Source: Chitinophagaceae bacterium UBA3961
GTDB taxonomy: Bacteria; Bacteroidota; Bacteroidia; Chitinophagales; Chitinophagaceae
Reading direction: 5' to 3'
DNA length: 19,061 nucleotides
Assembly: GCA_002385265.1 (NCBI GenBank)
Contig: DGDD01000108.1
Span: forward strand, 1 to 19,061
The position numbers were made by a program, and so were the translations under genes. The notes under the pieces are model-generated. The model was not told the origin of the DNA. It did no database searches and saw only the letters and a program-made list of their open reading frames with translations. How positions within the stretch are numbered: the first letter of the stretch is position 1; every line of letters begins with the position of its first letter. This document shows, in pieces, positions 1-8,342 of this stretch.

Positions 1-24
1 ATGAAACGGTTCAAAGGAAGGATT

Positions 25-696
25 TTAATGGGTGTTTTGAGGATAATTTCTTGCACCAAACAACATACTACCGATCCGAATCATTGTACTGCCGCATTCA
101 ATAGCAATTTTATAATCACCACTCATACCCATACTTAAAATAGCAGGAGATTCTTTAAAATGATCCCGATAAGTCTCGGCCAGTTTAGCAAGTGTTGTGA
201 ATTCCTGTCTTACTTTTTCCATGTCATCGGTGAATGAAGCCATTCCCATTAATCCACCTATTTGTACATGGTTTAAGTGTTGCTCTAAAAACACCGCAGC
301 AAGCTCAGCTTCATCCATTCCGAATTTCGTTTCTTCTGTTGCAATATGTACTTGTAATAATACTCGAATGGTTCGATTTAGCTTAGCGGTTTGTTTATTG
401 ATTTCTTTCAATAGTTTTAAACTGTCTACACCATGAATCAAATAAACAAATGGTGCAATGTATTTAACCTTGTTCGATTGGAGGTGACCGATAAAATGCC
501 ATCTAATGTCTTCCGGAAGTAGTGGTTGCTTTTCTACTAATTCTTGAACATAGTTTTCTCCAAAATCGCGTTGCCCCAAATCGTATAATTCTTGAATGGC
601 TTCAACGGGTTTGGTTTTTGAAACAGCGATTAATGTAGTGCCGGTTGATGCGAGTTCAGATTTTAATTGTTCAAAAGCCGGTTGATTGATTAACAT
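25..696 (-). CDS. yggS: YggS/PROSC family pyridoxal-phosphate homeostasis protein
   Basis: A cytoplasmic PLP-binding protein with a fold-type III (alanine racemase-like) barrel. The family has no known catalytic reaction and is thought to buffer or deliver pyridoxal phosphate. At 223 aa it has the normal family length. The PLP lysine is expected at K27 in AVSKTKP. Other family blocks are FGENYVQE (45-52), HFIGHLQSNK (67-76), SMGMSGDY (188-195), which usually contacts the cofactor phosphate, and RIGSMLFGAR (207-216) near the end. The start is an ATG just after the yitT-like gene, with an 18-nt gap, so the two are probably co-transcribed. No terminator is visible in the 24 nt left before the window edge. 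Identity is secure; the physiological role is known only from the family. Confidence 0.95.
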   Translation of the reverse strand: MLINQPAFEQLKSELASTGTTLIAVSKTKPVEAIQELYDLGQRDFGENYVQELVEKQPLLPEDIRWHFIGHLQSNKVKYIAPFVYLIHGVDSLKLLKEINKQTAKLNRTIRVLLQVHIATEETKFGMDEAELAAVFLEQHLNHVQIGGLMGMASFTDDMEKVRQEFTTLAKLAETYRDHFKESPAILSMGMSGDYKIAIECGSTMIRIGSMLFGARNYPQNTH

Positions 697-714
697 GTAT
701 CTCTTCTGGTTTTT

Positions 715-1698
715 TTAGTGATCTTCTTTAAGCGGTCGCTTTTTAATCATGCCACCTTTGGTGTCTTTTATTGAATTCATGATTACAAAAGCATTGGGAT
801 CAATCAAGCCAATTTCATTTTTCAAACGAGAGATCTCTAAACGAGTAATAACTGTATAAAGAATACTCATATCTGTAGAATGATAGCCTTTCTTACCATA
901 ACCACCTTTACCGGCATACACCGTTATTCCTCGTCCCATTTTCTCAGTAATCATCATACTGATCTCTTCGCTCTTAGGAGATATAATAGTTACTCCGGTG
1001 TATTCTTCAATACCTTCAATTAAAAAATCAATGGTTTTTGAAGCCGCTAAATAAGTAAGCATGGAATACAAAGCCGCATCAATACCCAAAATCTTCGCCG
1101 CTATTGCAAAGATAATAACGTTCACAATGATAATAATGTCTCCAATACTAGTGCTGGTCTTTCTACTCAAATAAATTGCCAGCACTTCTGTTCCGTCGAG
1201 TACGGCACCTCCTCTCATGGCAAATCCAATTCCTGCTCCTAAAAAGAACCCACCAAATACACTCACGAGGAGCTTGTCGTTGGTTACTATGGGGTATTGA
1301 ACAAACGCAATACACAAGGCCAAGCCCGATATCGCTAAAATTGTTTTTATGGTGAATACACTTCCTATTTGTTTATAAGCTAGTATCACGAAAGGAATAT
1401 TCACCACCAATATGATAATGGCCAGTGATATATTCGTTACTTCTGTGATCAATAAGGAAATACCGGTTGCACCACCGTCGATGAAATTATTCGGTAACAA
1501 GAAGCTCTTAAGTCCAAATCCGGCTGCAAAAATGCCAATCACCATGAGAAAAGCATCTTTTAGGTAGAACTTCACCAACTGCTTGAATCGATAAACCGCT
1601 TTGGCAATTTGATACTTATTGGGTTCAGGTTGGTTAGGCGATTTTTTCGTACTACCTAGCGTTGCATCTATGATGATTTGTTGGAACTGTGGATTCAT
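715..1698 (-). CDS. YitT family membrane protein (DUF161 + DUF2179)
   Basis: An inner-membrane protein of 327 aa whose transport or other function is not established for the family. A soluble, charged N-terminal stretch (1-46) precedes about five hydrophobic segments (roughly 47-67, 90-108, 117-134, 144-162, 186-204), the DUF161/YitT part. The soluble C-terminal domain (about 225-320) matches the DUF2179 type, with a glycine-rich stretch VYAGKGGYGKKG at 260-271 and ISRLKNEIGLIDPNAFVIM at 289-307. The gene lies directly upstream of yggS with an 18-nt gap and diverges from prfC. A -7-like TACTTTTG lies only 4 nt upstream of the ATG (1703-1710, minus); if used, the mRNA would be nearly leaderless, but no matching -33 element is seen. 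Family assignment is confident, substrate unknown. Confidence 0.9.
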   Translation of the reverse strand: MNPQFQQIIIDATLGSTKKSPNQPEPNKYQIAKAVYRFKQLVKFYLKDAFLMVIGIFAAGFGLKSFLLPNNFIDGGATGISLLITEVTNISLAIIILVVNIPFVILAYKQIGSVFTIKTILAISGLALCIAFVQYPIVTNDKLLVSVFGGFFLGAGIGFAMRGGAVLDGTEVLAIYLSRKTSTSIGDIIIIVNVIIFAIAAKILGIDAALYSMLTYLAASKTIDFLIEGIEEYTGVTIISPKSEEISMMITEKMGRGITVYAGKGGYGKKGYHSTDMSILYTVITRLEISRLKNEIGLIDPNAFVIMNSIKDTKGGMIKKRPLKEDH

Positions 1699-1767
1699 GT
1701 TGCAAAAGTACTTTATTCTACCCCCTATAGGTATTAAAAGTACCTTAAACAGCCCATTCCGACTACA

Positions 1768-1798
1768 TTTAACTATTCACTGTAAAGTAGTATCTTTG
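1768..1798 (+). promoter_or_regulatory. Bacteroidota-type promoter of prfC
   Basis: The -7 element TATCTTTG (1791-1798) is a perfect match to TAnnTTTG. A -33-like TTTA (1768-1771) sits 19 bp upstream, where the consensus is TTTG with 19-21 bp spacing. Transcription would start near 1804, about 34 nt before the proposed prfC ATG. Confidence 0.6.
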
Positions 1799-1837
1799 CA
1801 GCCGCTTTTAGGTTTAAGTACCTGAATGCCAATAGTT

Positions 1838-3427
1838 ATGAAGTATTTAAACGAAATCAACCGTCGACGCACATTCGCCATTATCAGTCACCCCGATGCC
1901 GGTAAAACTACCCTCACCGAGAAGCTCTTGCTTTTTGGTGGCGCTATTCAAACTGCCGGTGCCGTGAAAAGCAACAAGATCAAAAAGCACGCAACTTCCG
2001 ACTTCATGGAAATTGAGCGCCAAAGAGGGATCTCTGTTGCTACCTCCGTAATGAGCTTCGAATATCAAGGTATTCTTATTAACCTTCTTGATACACCCGG
2101 TCACAAAGATTTCGCAGAAGATACCTATCGTACCCTTACTGCCGTAGACAGTGTAATTCTGGTTGTAGACAGTGTGAATGGGGTAGAAGATCAAACCCGA
2201 CGTTTGATGGAAGTATGCCGTATGCGCGATACCCCGGTGATCGTTTTCATCAATAAAATGGACCGTGATGGTAAGAATCGATTCGATTTGCTGGAAGAGA
2301 TCGAAAAAGAATTGAACCTGCACCTTCACCCGATGACTTGGCCCATCAACAGTGGTAAAGAGTTTAAGGGCGTGTATAATTTGCATGAAAAAAACTTGGT
2401 TCTCTTTACTGCTAATACAAAAGGATCAGATGAAGACGTAGTGTCCATCAACGATCTGAGTGAGGCATTGCTTGATCAAAAAGTAGGCGACCGCGACGCA
2501 AACATTCTTCGTGAAGATGTAGAACTCGTAGATGGTGTACACGGAGAATTGGATGCCGAAGAATACCTCAAAGGAAAAGTAGCACCCGTTTTCTTTGGAA
2601 GTGCCGTGAATAATTTCGGTGTGAAAGAAATGCTTGATACGTTCATTCGAATTGCTCCTACTCCTAGAAGCCGCGAAACCTCTATTCGCCCGGTAGATGT
2701 TAACGAAGATAAGTTCAGCGGATTCATCTTTAAAATTCATGCCAACCTCGATCCCAAACACCGCGATCGTATTGCCTTCTTGCGTGTGTGCAGCGGAAAG
2801 TTTGAACGCAATAAATACTTTCATCACGTTCGATTGGATAAAGAGGTGCGTTTCAGCAACCCCTATACTTTCTTAGCCCGCGATAAAGACATCATTGAAG
2901 CAGCGTATCCGGGCGATGTAGTGGGATTGTTTGATACCGGAAACTTTAAAATTGGCGACACCCTTACAGAAGGCGAAGACTTTTATTTTACAGGGATTCC
3001 TTCTTTCTCTCCGGAGATATTCAAAGAGGTTGTCAACAAAGATCCAATGAAGACCAAACAATTGGAGAAAGGATTGCTGCAATTAACCGATGAAGGAGTA
3101 GCGCAATTGTTTACTCAATTCGGTGGTAATAAGAAAATTATTGGATGCGTTGGTGAACTTCAATTCGAAGTAATTCAATACCGCTTGTTGCAAGAATACG
3201 GAGCATCGGTTGAATTCCGCGCTCAGCCCTTCTACAAAGCATGTTGGATTTCTAGTAAGGATGCGAAAAAACTCGATGATTTTACCCGTTTCAAATCGAA
3301 CAACGTAGCCACAGATAAAGACGGATACCTGGTTTACCTCGCGCAAAGCGAATGGTTCTTGAATACTGAACGAACCAACAATCCCGATATCGAGTTTCAC
3401 TTTACTTCTGAAATTCATAAAAACTAA
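1838..3427 (+). CDS. prfC: Peptide chain release factor 3 (RF3)
   Basis: A translational GTPase that removes RF1/RF2 from the ribosome after peptide release. From the ATG at 1838 the protein is 529 aa, the same length as the E. coli protein, and begins [20 protein letters not shown]. An in-frame ATG at 1826 would add four residues (MPIV) and is less typical. Residues in this numbering: P-loop HPDAGKTT (about 18-25), switch I block [15 protein letters not shown] (52-66), DTPGHKDF and NKMDRD of the G domain. The FIRPAKS-type residues of the next gene are not part of it. The C-terminal half has the RF3-specific blocks GVAQLF and [12 protein letters not shown] rather than EF-G domain IV, which separates it from EF-G and TetM-type proteins. 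It has its own promoter and is followed 3 bp later by a GNAT gene. Confidence 0.96.
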   Translation: MKYLNEINRRRTFAIISHPDAGKTTLTEKLLLFGGAIQTAGAVKSNKIKKHATSDFMEIERQRGISVATSVMSFEYQGILINLLDTPGHKDFAEDTYRTLTAVDSVILVVDSVNGVEDQTRRLMEVCRMRDTPVIVFINKMDRDGKNRFDLLEEIEKELNLHLHPMTWPINSGKEFKGVYNLHEKNLVLFTANTKGSDEDVVSINDLSEALLDQKVGDRDANILREDVELVDGVHGELDAEEYLKGKVAPVFFGSAVNNFGVKEMLDTFIRIAPTPRSRETSIRPVDVNEDKFSGFIFKIHANLDPKHRDRIAFLRVCSGKFERNKYFHHVRLDKEVRFSNPYTFLARDKDIIEAAYPGDVVGLFDTGNFKIGDTLTEGEDFYFTGIPSFSPEIFKEVVNKDPMKTKQLEKGLLQLTDEGVAQLFTQFGGNKKIIGCVGELQFEVIQYRLLQEYGASVEFRAQPFYKACWISSKDAKKLDDFTRFKSNNVATDKDGYLVYLAQSEWFLNTERTNNPDIEFHFTSEIHKN

Positions 3428-3430
3428 AGA

Positions 3431-3928
3431 ATGTATATTTTTCAATCGGAACATTACACTGTGCGACCCTTGTTTGCTTCCGATATTGAAATCTATACTG
3501 CTATTCACGGTAGTGCCCAAGTAATGCAATTCATTCGCCCGGCAAAATCGCGCGAAGCTTGCATTCAATTGATTCAAGAACACATAGAACTAAACAAAGA
3601 CCTTGCTCCCTTTGGTCGATGGGTGATTGAAGAAAAAAGTACTGGTTGGGCTATCGGAACCTATGTAATTGTTCCCACATATTCAGCCGGTAAATGGCAA
3701 TTGGGCTATGCCTTGATTCCTGAGTATTGGGGTAAGGGTATTTCAACAGAAATTACGCAAGCTTGTATTCAGTGGCTGAAAACGCTTTCAATAGTAAATA
3801 CCATCTATGCGATCACTGAAAAAGAACATCTGGCTTCACAGAAAGTGCTAGAAAAAAATGGCTTCCGCTGGTATGACCAAAAAGCGGAAGCCGGTAAATT
3901 ATTGATTTGGTGGGAATGTGCCTTATGA
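3431..3928 (+). CDS. GNAT family N-acetyltransferase (RimJ/RimL-like)
   Basis: A 165-aa single-domain acetyltransferase expected to move an acetyl group from acetyl-CoA to an amine; the substrate cannot be told from sequence. It has the Acetyltransf_3/RimJ-RimL layout: an N-terminal strand with YTVRPLFASD (9-18), a central strand WQLGYALIPEYWGKG containing the acetyl-CoA binding loop (Q/R-x-x-G-x-G/A type, here around YWGKGIS), and the late segment ASQKVLEKNGF typical of the family's last helix-strand. The ATG is 3 nt after the prfC stop, so the two genes are probably one transcript. It ends one base from the convergent purB stop, leaving no space for an intergenic terminator. Confidence 0.88.
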   Translation: MYIFQSEHYTVRPLFASDIEIYTAIHGSAQVMQFIRPAKSREACIQLIQEHIELNKDLAPFGRWVIEEKSTGWAIGTYVIVPTYSAGKWQLGYALIPEYWGKGISTEITQACIQWLKTLSIVNTIYAITEKEHLASQKVLEKNGFRWYDQKAEAGKLLIWWECAL

Positions 3929-3929
3929 T

Positions 3930-5276
3930 CTAGAATTTAGGATGCATACCAACATAGTTATGAGGAGTGATCGCTTTTAATTCCTTTTTCACTGCAGCAG
4001 AAACTTTCAATTTTCCGATAAATGCATGAATGGTTTTCTTGTTGATGCCTTCTTTTCCGCGTGTCAACTCTTTCAACGCCTCATAAGGTTTCGGGTAATT
4101 TTCTCTTCTCAAGATGGTTTGAATAGCTTCTGCTACAACTGCCCAGTTCGCATCCAAATCACTGTAGATTTTCTCACTATTGAGCACCAATTTTCCAAGA
4201 CCTTTTTCAATTGATTTTATTGAAACAATGATGTGAGCAAAAGGAACGCCCACATTTCTTAATACGGTAGAATCCGTTAAATCACGTTGCAGTCTACTAA
4301 TAGGGAGTTTGGCGCTTAAATGCTCCAGAATGGCATTAGCGATTCCTAGATTGCCTTCTGCATTTTCAAAATCAATCGGGTTTACTTTATGCGGCATCGC
4401 CGATGATCCTATTTCTCCTTTCTTGGTTCTTTGTTTGAAATAGTCCATGGATACATAGGTCCAAATGTCGCGGCAGAAATCGATCAGAATGGTATCAATT
4501 CTTTTCAGGGCATCGAAATGTGCTGCCAAGGTATCGTAATGCTCAATTTGCGTCGTGAATTGTTGGCGTTCCAATCCCAGTACTTTTTCAACAAATTCAT
4601 TTCCTAGGTTTACCCAATTCTTTTTAGGAAAGGCAATATGATGGGCATTGTAATTGCCGGTAGCGCCTCCAAATTTAGCAGATACAGGGGTTTGGATTAA
4701 TTGCTCAATTTGATTCTCCAATCGTTCAACAAATACCATGAGTTCTTTTCCCAATCGTGTTGGACTGGCAGCTTGACCATGGGTTCTGGCCAACAACGAA
4801 ACATCTTTCCATTCCTCTGCTAAAAGCTTTATTTGTTGGTTTAAGTTCAATAAAGCAGGTAAGTATTCGAATTCCAAAGAATGTTTCCATAAAAGTGGAA
4901 TTGCGGTATTGTTGATGTCTTGTGAAGTGAGTCCAAAGTGGATCCATTCTTGAAGATGACTCGCATTGGCTTGTGCAAGTTTTTCTTTCAAAAAATACTC
5001 TACAGCCTTCACATCATGGTTTGTAATGGCCTCCGTGGCTTTGATGCGCTTTGCATCTTCTATACTGAACTGCTCCACTGTTTCTTTAAGCACTTTTCGA
5101 AGCGCAGCCGGAGCAGTGAAGAATTTCTTGTCTGCTAAAAAAAGAAAATACTCAACCTCCACCAATACGCGGTATTTGATGAGCGCAAATTCTGAGAAAA
5201 ATTCATCCAAATGGTGAACTTTTGAACGGTACCGACCGTCAATAGGGGAGATGGCTGTAAGTGCTTGAAGTTCCAT
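3930..5276 (-). CDS. purB: Adenylosuccinate lyase
   Basis: Catalyses two fumarate-releasing steps of purine synthesis: SAICAR to AICAR, and adenylosuccinate to AMP. At 448 aa it fits the longer, E. coli-like PurB type (about 456 aa). Visible signatures: PIDGRY (11-16), TNHDVKAVEYFL (85-96), the catalytic histidine region ARTHGQAASPTRLG (163-176, H166), GATGNY (204-209), and the superfamily signature GSSAMPHKVNPIDFENAEGN (290-309), whose flexible loop carries the catalytic serine (S291/S292). It is transcribed alone, facing the GNAT gene tail to tail with one base between stops and diverging from mqnA. I see no convincing TAnnTTTG element upstream of its ATG. Confidence 0.96.
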   Translation of the reverse strand: MELQALTAISPIDGRYRSKVHHLDEFFSEFALIKYRVLVEVEYFLFLADKKFFTAPAALRKVLKETVEQFSIEDAKRIKATEAITNHDVKAVEYFLKEKLAQANASHLQEWIHFGLTSQDINNTAIPLLWKHSLEFEYLPALLNLNQQIKLLAEEWKDVSLLARTHGQAASPTRLGKELMVFVERLENQIEQLIQTPVSAKFGGATGNYNAHHIAFPKKNWVNLGNEFVEKVLGLERQQFTTQIEHYDTLAAHFDALKRIDTILIDFCRDIWTYVSMDYFKQRTKKGEIGSSAMPHKVNPIDFENAEGNLGIANAILEHLSAKLPISRLQRDLTDSTVLRNVGVPFAHIIVSIKSIEKGLGKLVLNSEKIYSDLDANWAVVAEAIQTILRRENYPKPYEALKELTRGKEGINKKTIHAFIGKLKVSAAVKKELKAITPHNYVGMHPKF

Positions 5277-5366
5277 GTTTGTTTCAACAGTTCATTTATA
5301 AGTAATAGTAGCTGTTAAGGAGGGGTGAAAACAGGATATTTTATCGAAGTCTTCGCTTAGCTTCCC

Positions 5367-5374
5367 TAACTTTG
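5367..5374 (+). promoter_or_regulatory. -7 element TAACTTTG upstream of mqnA
   Basis: A perfect TAnnTTTG match 19 nt upstream of the TTG start of mqnA; transcription would begin near 5380, leaving a leader of about 14 nt. The -33 region is poor: no TTG at 19-21 bp spacing, only T-rich sequence near 5339-5346. Confidence 0.5.
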
Positions 5375-5393
5375 CTGCGCAAAATTAATTCAA

Positions 5394-6134
5394 TTGGAGA
5401 AGATAAAGGTTGGAATTGTCAATTATCTGAATACCAAGCCCTTATTATTTGGCTTGGAGCGAGAGGCGGTGAAAGAGAACATTGAATTGATCCAAGATTA
5501 CCCCTCTCACATAGCTCAATACTTACTCGATAATTCAATTGATATTGGATTGGTTCCGGTGGCTGTAATTCCTCGACTTAAGGAATATCACATCGTTTCA
5601 AGTGCTTGTATTGGCGCAGTTGGCCCTGTGGCATCTGTGTGCTTGCTGAGTAAAGTACCACTCGCAGATATAAAATACATTCTACTCGACTATCAAAGTA
5701 GAACCTCCGTAAACCTCTTAAAAGTACTCGTTAAGTTTCATTGGAACCTCAACGTTACATTCATTGATACAAATGAAGATTTTGTAGACCGTATAGAAGG
5801 GGACACTGCAGGTTTGTTAATTGGTGATCGCTGCTTGCAAAACCGTTCTAAATTTCCGTTCGTATTTGATCTAGCGGAAACTTGGATTGAGATGACCGGG
5901 CTTCCTTTTGTTTTTGCCGCTTGGGTGAGTAATAAGCCCTTGCCCGAAACGTTTATTGCCGATTTTAATCATGCCAATAAGCTAGGGCTCGAACACATTG
6001 ATCAAGTGGTAGCCGCAACTTCTTATGCTCATTACGATGCGCTGACCTATTTCACAAAGAATATCAGCTACGACCTAACAGAAAAAAAGCGCAAGGGACT
6101 TGCGCTCTTTCTGGAGTATCTACTAAAACTATAA
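5394..6134 (+). CDS. mqnA: MqnA, chorismate dehydratase of the futalosine menaquinone pathway
   Basis: Converts chorismate to 3-[(1-carboxyvinyl)oxy]benzoate, the first step of the futalosine route to menaquinone. The 246-aa length and the periplasmic-binding-protein-like fold fit MqnA. The N-terminal motif VGIVNYLNTKPLLFGL (7-22) is highly characteristic, and later blocks include IDIGLVPVAV and LLIGDRCL. No ATG is available: the frame is closed by TAA at 5367-5369 and conserved sequence begins at once, so the start is TTG at 5394 (ATT at 5388 is the only other candidate). A promoter element 20 nt upstream supports this start. The gene diverges from purB and its last 6 bp overlap the stop region of the convergent barrel protein gene. 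The other mqn genes are not in the window. Confidence 0.92.
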   Translation: MEKIKVGIVNYLNTKPLLFGLEREAVKENIELIQDYPSHIAQYLLDNSIDIGLVPVAVIPRLKEYHIVSSACIGAVGPVASVCLLSKVPLADIKYILLDYQSRTSVNLLKVLVKFHWNLNVTFIDTNEDFVDRIEGDTAGLLIGDRCLQNRSKFPFVFDLAETWIEMTGLPFVFAAWVSNKPLPETFIADFNHANKLGLEHIDQVVAATSYAHYDALTYFTKNISYDLTEKKRKGLALFLEYLLKL

Positions 6135-7727
6135 ACTGAATTTGATTCCTGTTTGCCAACTGAGTCCACTGGTTGAGGTACTCGTTGGAGCATCTTTTGT
6201 AATGGCTCCAAAGCTAAAACCGGCTTGTGGCATTAAGTAAATGGACGTTCTTGGTACTAACTCGTACGCAATTCCTGCACCCAAAATTCCCGAGAAGTAT
6301 ACTTTCTTCAACCCAATGATGTCAACATCTTTTTTCTGAATAGACCCGGATGAAAACTCCAAGTTTGTTTCCAAATTTGTTGAGGCCAATATATTAGTTT
6401 GAATCATGGTTTGTGCAAACAATTGCATTTTACCTACTTTGAACTCGTAACCTACACCTACCGGTATAGTAACATAGTTTAAAGTTGATTTTGATGCAAA
6501 CGATATGATGCTGTCACCATTGTTTACAGGAGAGGCGCTCTTTGGATCAATCAAAGCATAACCTGCTGTGCAATTGAATTTGAATTTGTACTCGTCATTG
6601 GAACCCGGAGGAGCCGGTTGCCCCATTCTAGGCCTTCTGGCAAAAATTGGCTTGGGTTGAATGGTTCGGTCTTGACTTGAGTAACCAACTCCTGAACTAA
6701 AGAACAAGCCATTCTTTAATCGGTACGATACCGTTGCCAGAACATTCCACGATTTTGGCTGATCTATTTGAGTTCTTTTGATTTCATCTTTATCGTCTTC
6801 ACGATGTTCTTTAATGCCTTCTTCTACGTATTCTTGTATTTTAGTTTGTCCGTATTGAAGTGCAAGATCCCAGCTCCCTTTTCTCGAAATCTTAAGTTTG
6901 ATGGGAGTTGCTTTTGCGTTATTAAAAGTTATACCGGTATTTGAAGAAGTTGCTTGAATCGCATCTTTGCTCAAAAGATCAATGCTTCTCACTTTCAATG
7001 AGGCATAGTCTGATTCATTAGCGATGGCTTCTTCTGAAGAGTTCAATAAATTGTTGAATTTATTCTTTGAACTGGTAGTAGTTTTCTGTTTGTCTTGGAC
7101 CTTAATTGCCTTGTTGTTTTTTCCGTTTACAACAACAACTCCGCTTGTTAATGAAAGCTGCTCATTGGAAATTTTGTTTGAAGAAACGAGCTTGTTTTTT
7201 CTAGTTGACAAATTGTTGTGAGTAACCGCTTGATTCAAGCTCTTGTTTTCGTCATTTCGAGCAATTCCATCATTTTGTCGGTTCTTTTTGGGAAACGGCA
7301 CTATGGAATGAGAGGGTTGTTGGTCCTCTTTTATTTCCTTTGAAGCTATATCGTTAGCTTGTTCGGCTGCATTTTGCTCAGTGTCATTCAAATTCCCTTT
7401 TCCGTTCGCACTGCGCAATGTTTTTTGATCTTGTGCTTCCGTTCCTTTTTCGCTTCTTGGCTGAGTGGTATTTGATTTCACCAGAGTAGGATCATTTTGA
7501 GTACTGCGCTCCCAATTCACAGCCATTACAATTAAACCGCTAATACAAGCAGCTGCAAGCCAGAATACTACTCTTCTCAATCTCTTATTATCTTTCTCAA
7601 GTGCTTCTTTTTCTTTTAAGTCCAGCTTATGGGAAATACTGTCCCATGTTTGGGAGGTCAACTCTTCTTCATGGGAATCCAATCCATTCTTGAAGAGCTC
7701 GTCAATATTGTGTAGATTTTTCTCCAT
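6129..7727 (-). CDS. Membrane-anchored protein with long linker and C-terminal beta-barrel-like domain; putative anti-sigma partner
   Basis: A 532-aa protein encoded 6 bp downstream of a sigma factor gene. Residues 1-52 are charged, helical and likely cytoplasmic, and include TWDSISHKL, reminiscent of the short anti-sigma-like heads found in Bacteroidota. Residues 53-71 form one membrane helix. Residues 72-270 are a low-complexity linker rich in N, S, K, Q and E. From about 284 the sequence shows alternating strands of an outer-membrane beta-barrel type: SWDLALQYGQTK, WNVLATVSYRLKNGLFFSSG, YVTIPVGVGYEFK, YFSGILGAGIAYELVP, IYLMPQAGFSFG and SWQTGIKFSL. The protein lacks a cleavable signal peptide. 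That it restrains the sigma factor is inferred from gene order and the N-terminal layout. It could instead be a stand-alone porin-family protein of unknown role. Confidence 0.8.
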   Translation of the reverse strand: MEKNLHNIDELFKNGLDSHEEELTSQTWDSISHKLDLKEKEALEKDNKRLRRVVFWLAAACISGLIVMAVNWERSTQNDPTLVKSNTTQPRSEKGTEAQDQKTLRSANGKGNLNDTEQNAAEQANDIASKEIKEDQQPSHSIVPFPKKNRQNDGIARNDENKSLNQAVTHNNLSTRKNKLVSSNKISNEQLSLTSGVVVVNGKNNKAIKVQDKQKTTTSSKNKFNNLLNSSEEAIANESDYASLKVRSIDLLSKDAIQATSSNTGITFNNAKATPIKLKISRKGSWDLALQYGQTKIQEYVEEGIKEHREDDKDEIKRTQIDQPKSWNVLATVSYRLKNGLFFSSGVGYSSQDRTIQPKPIFARRPRMGQPAPPGSNDEYKFKFNCTAGYALIDPKSASPVNNGDSIISFASKSTLNYVTIPVGVGYEFKVGKMQLFAQTMIQTNILASTNLETNLEFSSGSIQKKDVDIIGLKKVYFSGILGAGIAYELVPRTSIYLMPQAGFSFGAITKDAPTSTSTSGLSWQTGIKFSL

Positions 7728-7733
7728 ATAGCA

Positions 7734-8219
7734 CTATTTTACTTGGGCAAGATTTTGCATTTTTAAAACTTCTCGTTGTAATATCGCTCTGGCATCCGAT
7801 AGGTTCGATTTTGATGTTCCTTCTGAAATATTTAATAGTTGTGCAATTTCACGGTGTTTGAGGCCTTCAAATACATACAAGTTAAATACAGCCCGATACA
7901 TAGGACTAAGTTTTTGAATGACCACTAAAAGTTCTTTGGCACTGAGTGCTGGTAATATGTACTCTTTGTCGGCCGCTTCCGGTAAATTTTCTGAATGGGA
8001 GGTGACAGCTTTAAGATAGCTCTGGCTGCGCAGGCGTTGCAGGGCCGTGTTCACCATAATTTTTCGTACCCAACCTTCAAATGCTCCTTCTCCTCGGTAT
8101 TGTTTGATGGCATTAAATACTTGAATAAACCCTTCCTGCAATGATTCTTCTGCTTCTTCGCGGCTTTTGCAATAGCGCATACACACCCCCATCATACTCG
8201 GAGCCAGTTTTTGATACAA
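7734..8219 (-). CDS. ECF-type RNA polymerase sigma factor
   Basis: A sigma-70 family group 4 regulator. Counting from the TTG at 8219, 161 aa are read. Region 2 spans about 1-65, with MGVCMRYCKSREEAEESLQE, FIQVF, WVRKIMVNTALQRLR. Region 4 spans about 87-153 with a helix-turn-helix in HREIAQLLNISEGTSKSNLS (122-141). The family's conserved start continues upstream in the same frame as LIQGCINNDRHSQNQ (8264-8220) but is cut off by TAA at 8265-8267, two codons after ATG at 8271-8273. The true start is therefore uncertain: TTG 8219, ATT 8247-8249, or the ATG if the stop is an error or recent mutation (179 aa). It precedes the membrane/barrel gene by 6 bp, so the two are surely co-transcribed and possibly translationally coupled. 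Confidence 0.88.
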   Translation of the reverse strand: MYQKLAPSMMGVCMRYCKSREEAEESLQEGFIQVFNAIKQYRGEGAFEGWVRKIMVNTALQRLRSQSYLKAVTSHSENLPEAADKEYILPALSAKELLVVIQKLSPMYRAVFNLYVFEGLKHREIAQLLNISEGTSKSNLSDARAILQREVLKMQNLAQVK

Positions 8220-8264
8220 CTGGTTCTGACTATGTCGGTCATTGTTAATACAACCTTGTATTAA

Positions 8265-8273
8265 TTAATCCAT
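8265..8273 (-). other. Two-codon minimal ORF (ATG GAT TAA) in frame with the sigma factor
   Basis: Reading on the minus strand, ATG GAT TAA is followed directly by TTA ATA CAA GGT TGT, which encodes the conserved LIQGC start of the sigma protein. A single change of TAA to GAA would give a normal start MDELIQGC. It is either a start-stop element, a recent nonsense mutation or a sequence error. Confidence 0.55.
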
Positions 8274-8342
8274 GGAAATAGGTGTCATCTGCTGGTGTAC
8301 ATTCATTGATGCAGGTCGCTGTATTTTGGTTGGGTAATATGC

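Noticed and set aside
1..24. ATG at the first base of the window as the start of a plus-strand gene
   Set aside because: The frame is only 47 codons long and runs antisense through the recognisable yggS gene.
1703..1710. TACTTTTG as promoter of the YitT-like gene
   Set aside because: It is a full -7 match but sits 4 nt from the ATG with no -33 element; by chance several such matches are expected in 19 kb, so it was not listed as a feature.
1826..1837. Earlier ATG for prfC adding MPIV
   Set aside because: The next ATG gives the family's usual length and opening, and no conserved residues lie before it, though the earlier start cannot be excluded.
1847..2386. Open frame of 179 codons on the minus strand inside prfC
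   Set aside because: It lies wholly within a clearly recognisable RF3 gene, has no family features and no promoter.
1838..3427. prfC as a ribosomal-protection (TetM-type) resistance protein
   Set aside because: The switch I block, length and C-terminal blocks are those of RF3; no EF-G domain IV-like region is present.
3083..3583. Open frame of 166 codons on the minus strand across prfC and the GNAT gene
   Set aside because: It covers the ends of two recognisable genes on the other strand; its composition is that of an antisense shadow.
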